DNA from: Bacteroidales bacterium
GTDB lineage: Bacteria > Bacteroidota > Bacteroidia > Bacteroidales > Tenuifilaceae
NCBI GenBank assembly: GCA_028708425.1
Contig: JAQVYY010000003.1
Coordinates: 1 to 64,000, forward strand
Direction: 5' to 3'
Length of the DNA: 64,000 nucleotides
Of the stretch, positions 62,129 through 64,000 are shown one piece after another; the stretch's first letter is position 1, and the number at the start of each line of letters is the position of its first letter. The translations under genes were made by a program, and so were the position numbers. A model generated the notes under the pieces. It had not been told where the DNA came from, searched no databases, and saw only the letters and a list, made by a program, of their open reading frames with translations.

Positions 62129-63274
62129 ATGAAAAGAAATATAGCCATACTGGGCTCAACGGGATCTATTGGAACACAGGCTCTCGAAGTAATTGATTTG
62201 CATTCAAACCTTTTTCAAGTTGAAGTTTTAACGGCCTACAACAATTACCACCTTCTTATACAACAGGCACTTAAATACAAGCCCAACGCTGTAGTGATCG
62301 GCAACGAGAGCAATTACAACAAGGTTACAAATGCTTTAAAAAATGAGGATATAAAGGTTTATGCGGGCCATCAAGCCATTGCTCAGGTTGTTGAAATGGA
62401 ATCGATTGATATGGTTTTAACCGCTATGGTAGGTTGCTCGGGTTTGCTGCCCACAATAAATGCAATAAAAGCGAATAAGCCCATCGCCTTAGCTAACAAG
62501 GAAACACTTGTTGTTGCTGGCGAGCTAATTATGGGATTAGCATACGAACAAAATGTGCCTATCATTCCCGTCGATTCTGAGCACTCGGCAATTTTTCAAT
62601 GCCTTGTTGGTGAGAACAACCCCATCGAAAAAATTATACTTACCGCATCGGGCGGTCCCTTTCGCAATCTATCGGCTAAACAGCTAGCGCAAGTTTCAAA
62701 AAAAGATGCCCTAAACCACCCAAACTGGTGTATGGGCGACAAAATAACGATAGACTCGGCTACCCTAATGAATAAAGGGTTTGAGGTTATTGAGGCCAAA
62801 TGGCTTTTTAACCTAAAGCCCGAGCAGATTGAGGTAATAGTCCACCCACAATCCATAATTCACTCCATGGTTCAGTTTGAGGATGGCTCAATAAAAGCCC
62901 AGCTGGGGCTACCCGACATGAAGCTGCCAATTCAGTACGCACTAGGCTACCCAAAACGATTACGCTCAAATTTTCCTCGGTTCTCATTTGCTAACCACCC
63001 CAATCTTACCTTCGAAGAGCCAGATTACGGCAGGTTTCCTGCTCTTGAATTTGCTCGTGAAGCGATGATACAAGGCGGGAATATACCGTGCGTGCTTAAC
63101 GCTTCAAACGAGATAGCGGTAGAGGCTTTTTTGAATGAAAAAATTGATTTTCTACAAATGATGAATATTGTTGAAAAATGCCTCAGCAAGCAACCCTTTA
63201 CACCCAAACCAAACTTTGAGAACTATTTACAAACCGATAAAGAGACCAGAGAACTAGCAAAAACTTTGATTTAA
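62129..63274 (+). CDS. dxr: 1-deoxy-D-xylulose-5-phosphate reductoisomerase
   Basis: IAILGSTGSIGTQALEVI, ALANKETLVVAGELIM, PVDSEHSAIFQC, TASGGPFR, NHPNWCMGDKITIDSATLMNKGFEVIEA. Confidence 0.97.
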   Translation: MKRNIAILGSTGSIGTQALEVIDLHSNLFQVEVLTAYNNYHLLIQQALKYKPNAVVIGNESNYNKVTNALKNEDIKVYAGHQAIAQVVEMESIDMVLTAMVGCSGLLPTINAIKANKPIALANKETLVVAGELIMGLAYEQNVPIIPVDSEHSAIFQCLVGENNPIEKIILTASGGPFRNLSAKQLAQVSKKDALNHPNWCMGDKITIDSATLMNKGFEVIEAKWLFNLKPEQIEVIVHPQSIIHSMVQFEDGSIKAQLGLPDMKLPIQYALGYPKRLRSNFPRFSFANHPNLTFEEPDYGRFPALEFAREAMIQGGNIPCVLNASNEIAVEAFLNEKIDFLQMMNIVEKCLSKQPFTPKPNFENYLQTDKETRELAKTLI

Positions 63275-63323
63275 TAAACAGCTATTTTTTTGCGTTACCA
63301 TAAGCTAATCTAAAAAGACGACG

Positions 63324-64000
63324 ATGGGAATAATTACTCAAATCATACAATTTTTACTGAGCCTTTCGATACTTGTTACCCTTCATGAATTAGGACACTT
63401 CACACTTGCTCGTATTTTTAACACCAGAGTCGAAAAGTTTTACCTCTTTTTCAATCCTTGGTTTTCACTTTTTAAAATTAAAAGAGGCCACACGGAGTAT
63501 GGCATCGGCTGGGTGCCCCTTGGTGGATACGTGAAAATTGCTGGAATGATTGACGAATCGATGGACACAGAGCAACTCAGCAAACCTCCAGAACCCTGGG
63601 AATATCGCTCAAAACCCGCTTGGCAACGCTTCCTTATTATATCGGGAGGGGTAATAGTTAATTTTCTGCTGGGCATTCTAATTTACACCTTTATTCTGTA
63701 TACATGGGGCGAGCATTATTTACCTACCGAAAACGCTGTATATGGCGTTACCTGCGATCCCCTTGCCAAAGAAATAGGGTTTGAGGATGGCGATAAAATT
63801 CTTTATGTTGATGGCGAACAGATTGAATCGTTTTTGCATATTGCACCAACCATCGTTATAGATAATGCTCAAACGGTTACTGTTGAACGAAACAATAACT
63901 TGGTTGATGTAAAAATTGATGAAAGTTACATTCCCCAGCTTCTAAAAACCCAGTATCTGTTTTTTCCTCGGGCTCCCATGATTGTAAGCTATATAGCTGA
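63324..64000 (+). CDS. rseP: RIP metalloprotease RseP, truncated by window end
   Basis: Translated by hand: MGIITQIIQFLLSLSILVTLHELGHFTLARIFNTRVEKFYLFFNPWFSLFKIKRGHTEYGIGWVPLGGYVKIAGM; HExxH motif; follows dxr. Confidence 0.92.
   Translation, partial: MGIITQIIQFLLSLSILVTLHELGHFTLARIFNTRVEKFYLFFNPWFSLFKIKRGHTEYGIGWVPLGGYVKIAGMIDESMDTEQLSKPPEPWEYRSKPAWQRFLIISGGVIVNFLLGILIYTFILYTWGEHYLPTENAVYGVTCDPLAKEIGFEDGDKILYVDGEQIESFLHIAPTIVIDNAQTVTVERNNNLVDVKIDESYIPQLLKTQYLFFPRAPMIVSYIA

Overview
The window looks like a Bacteroidota chromosome segment. Supporting signs are TAnnTTTG -7 promoters, FecR/ECF pairs, SprA of the type IX secretion system, and the SufBCDS order. It is mostly housekeeping genes: sufBCDS, clpP, tig, thiL, gcvH-sprA-ruvA-pdxA, mqnC, sufE, a sufT-like gene, purN, acpP-fabF-rnc, rimP-nusA-infB-lepA, lysC-lysA, ispG, initiator tRNA, dxr, and a truncated rseP. 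Accessory stretches lie between them. The observations I consider most worth follow-up are: (1) a GH16-fold protein (39090-40562) whose catalytic EIDxxE-type motif reads HIDVIRQ, with no signal peptide and a charged helical repeat N-terminus, next to a SiaC/DUF1987 gene and a two-component system; (2) an unannotated 38-codon Met/Lys-containing leader ORF plus terminator/antiterminator upstream of lysC-lysA, consistent with an attenuator; (3) a ~147-bp MITE-like repeat with TAACCC(C)..ATTATTCAT terminal inverted repeats, 8 copies in the window, two of which supply the stop codon of the adjacent gene; (4) a diverged second copy of the sufS 3' tail beyond a hairpin-rich insert; (5) an anti-sigma-like protein apparently fused to an outer-membrane-type barrel domain. 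All calls come from reading the sequence and the supplied ORFs. No database search was run.
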